50,573 nt of DNA from an uncultured Clostridium sp. (lineage in GTDB: Bacteria; Bacillota; Clostridia; Lachnospirales; Lachnospiraceae). The translations under genes and the position numbers were made by a program. Position 1 is the stretch's first letter, and the number at the start of each line of letters is the position of its first letter. The stretch is from the NCBI RefSeq assembly GCF_900547735.1, contig NZ_URHZ01000037.1:1-50573 (forward strand), read 5' to 3'. Shown piece by piece: positions 50,460 to 50,573 of the stretch. A model generated the notes under the pieces. It saw only the letters and a list, made by a program, of their open reading frames with translations. It had not been told where the DNA came from and ran no database searches.

Positions 50460-50573
50460 TAAAAGAGATTTGCAGGAGAAAGCTTCGGAAATGGGGGAAT
50501 GACCGTTTGCGGGGCTTTTTTAGTTGAGATGCGAGGACGCCTCTGTAAGACGGCGGACGGGGGAGTGGGAGGT

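Overview
The window looks like a chromosomal segment of a Gram-positive anaerobe of the Clostridia, most likely Lachnospiraceae. The evidence is indirect: strong AGGAGG ribosome sites, moderate GC, EFR1-type flavodoxin/ferredoxin, BMP-type nucleoside ABC transporter, kdpF-A-B-C with KdpDE, and a topoisomerase IV pair. I cannot name the species. No rRNA, tRNA, CRISPR array, transposase, integrase or phage gene was seen.

Layout. 1-2167: end of an unknown gene, a hairpin, then a MoxR-type AAA+ ATPase overlapping a VWA (MIDAS) partner. 2202-4024: aroD (minus) divergent from a MerR regulator. 4327-6592: HSL-family esterase and CitMHS carboxylate transporter, a two-gene operon. 6720-7762: an EFR1 ferredoxin gene behind an ArsR regulator gene that has lost its DNA-binding core by internal deletion. 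8020-19046: potassium module with two small membrane ORFs, kdpF, kdpA, kdpB, kdpC, a MATE exporter with its own near-perfect promoter, then kdpD, kdpE and a methyltransferase. 19188-19514: small XRE regulator (minus) coupled to a mini-ORF. 19793-22981: TPR protein, an unrecognised protein and a PH-domain protein, partly translationally coupled. 23211-24146: ZIP metal transporter behind a Fur-like box, an extended -10 and a two-hairpin leader. 24273-29871: glycosyltransferase/TPR protein, then parE and parC. 30025-31481: membrane-anchored hypothetical and an AraC/GyrI regulator (both minus).

32178-43040 is the most interesting block, a self-contained catabolic island: FGGY kinase, ribose-type ABC importer (lipoprotein, double ATPase, permease), two zinc alcohol dehydrogenases (the second resembling erythritol/L-threitol dehydrogenases), a class II KbaY/GatY-like aldolase, a DeoR regulator and an aldehyde dehydrogenase. 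It reads as import, oxidation, phosphorylation, aldol cleavage and aldehyde oxidation of a polyol or rare sugar that I cannot identify. 43430-50411: an M20 amidohydrolase, then a purine nucleoside salvage unit (deoD, ATPase, two permeases, BMP lipoprotein).

Non-coding signals worth attention are a 32-nt identical block found twice, each time just after a terminator (14630 and 23067), the structured ZIP leader, CTTAAT motifs upstream of the kdp transcription units, and tandem direct repeats in the promoters of the sugar island and the BMP lipoprotein.
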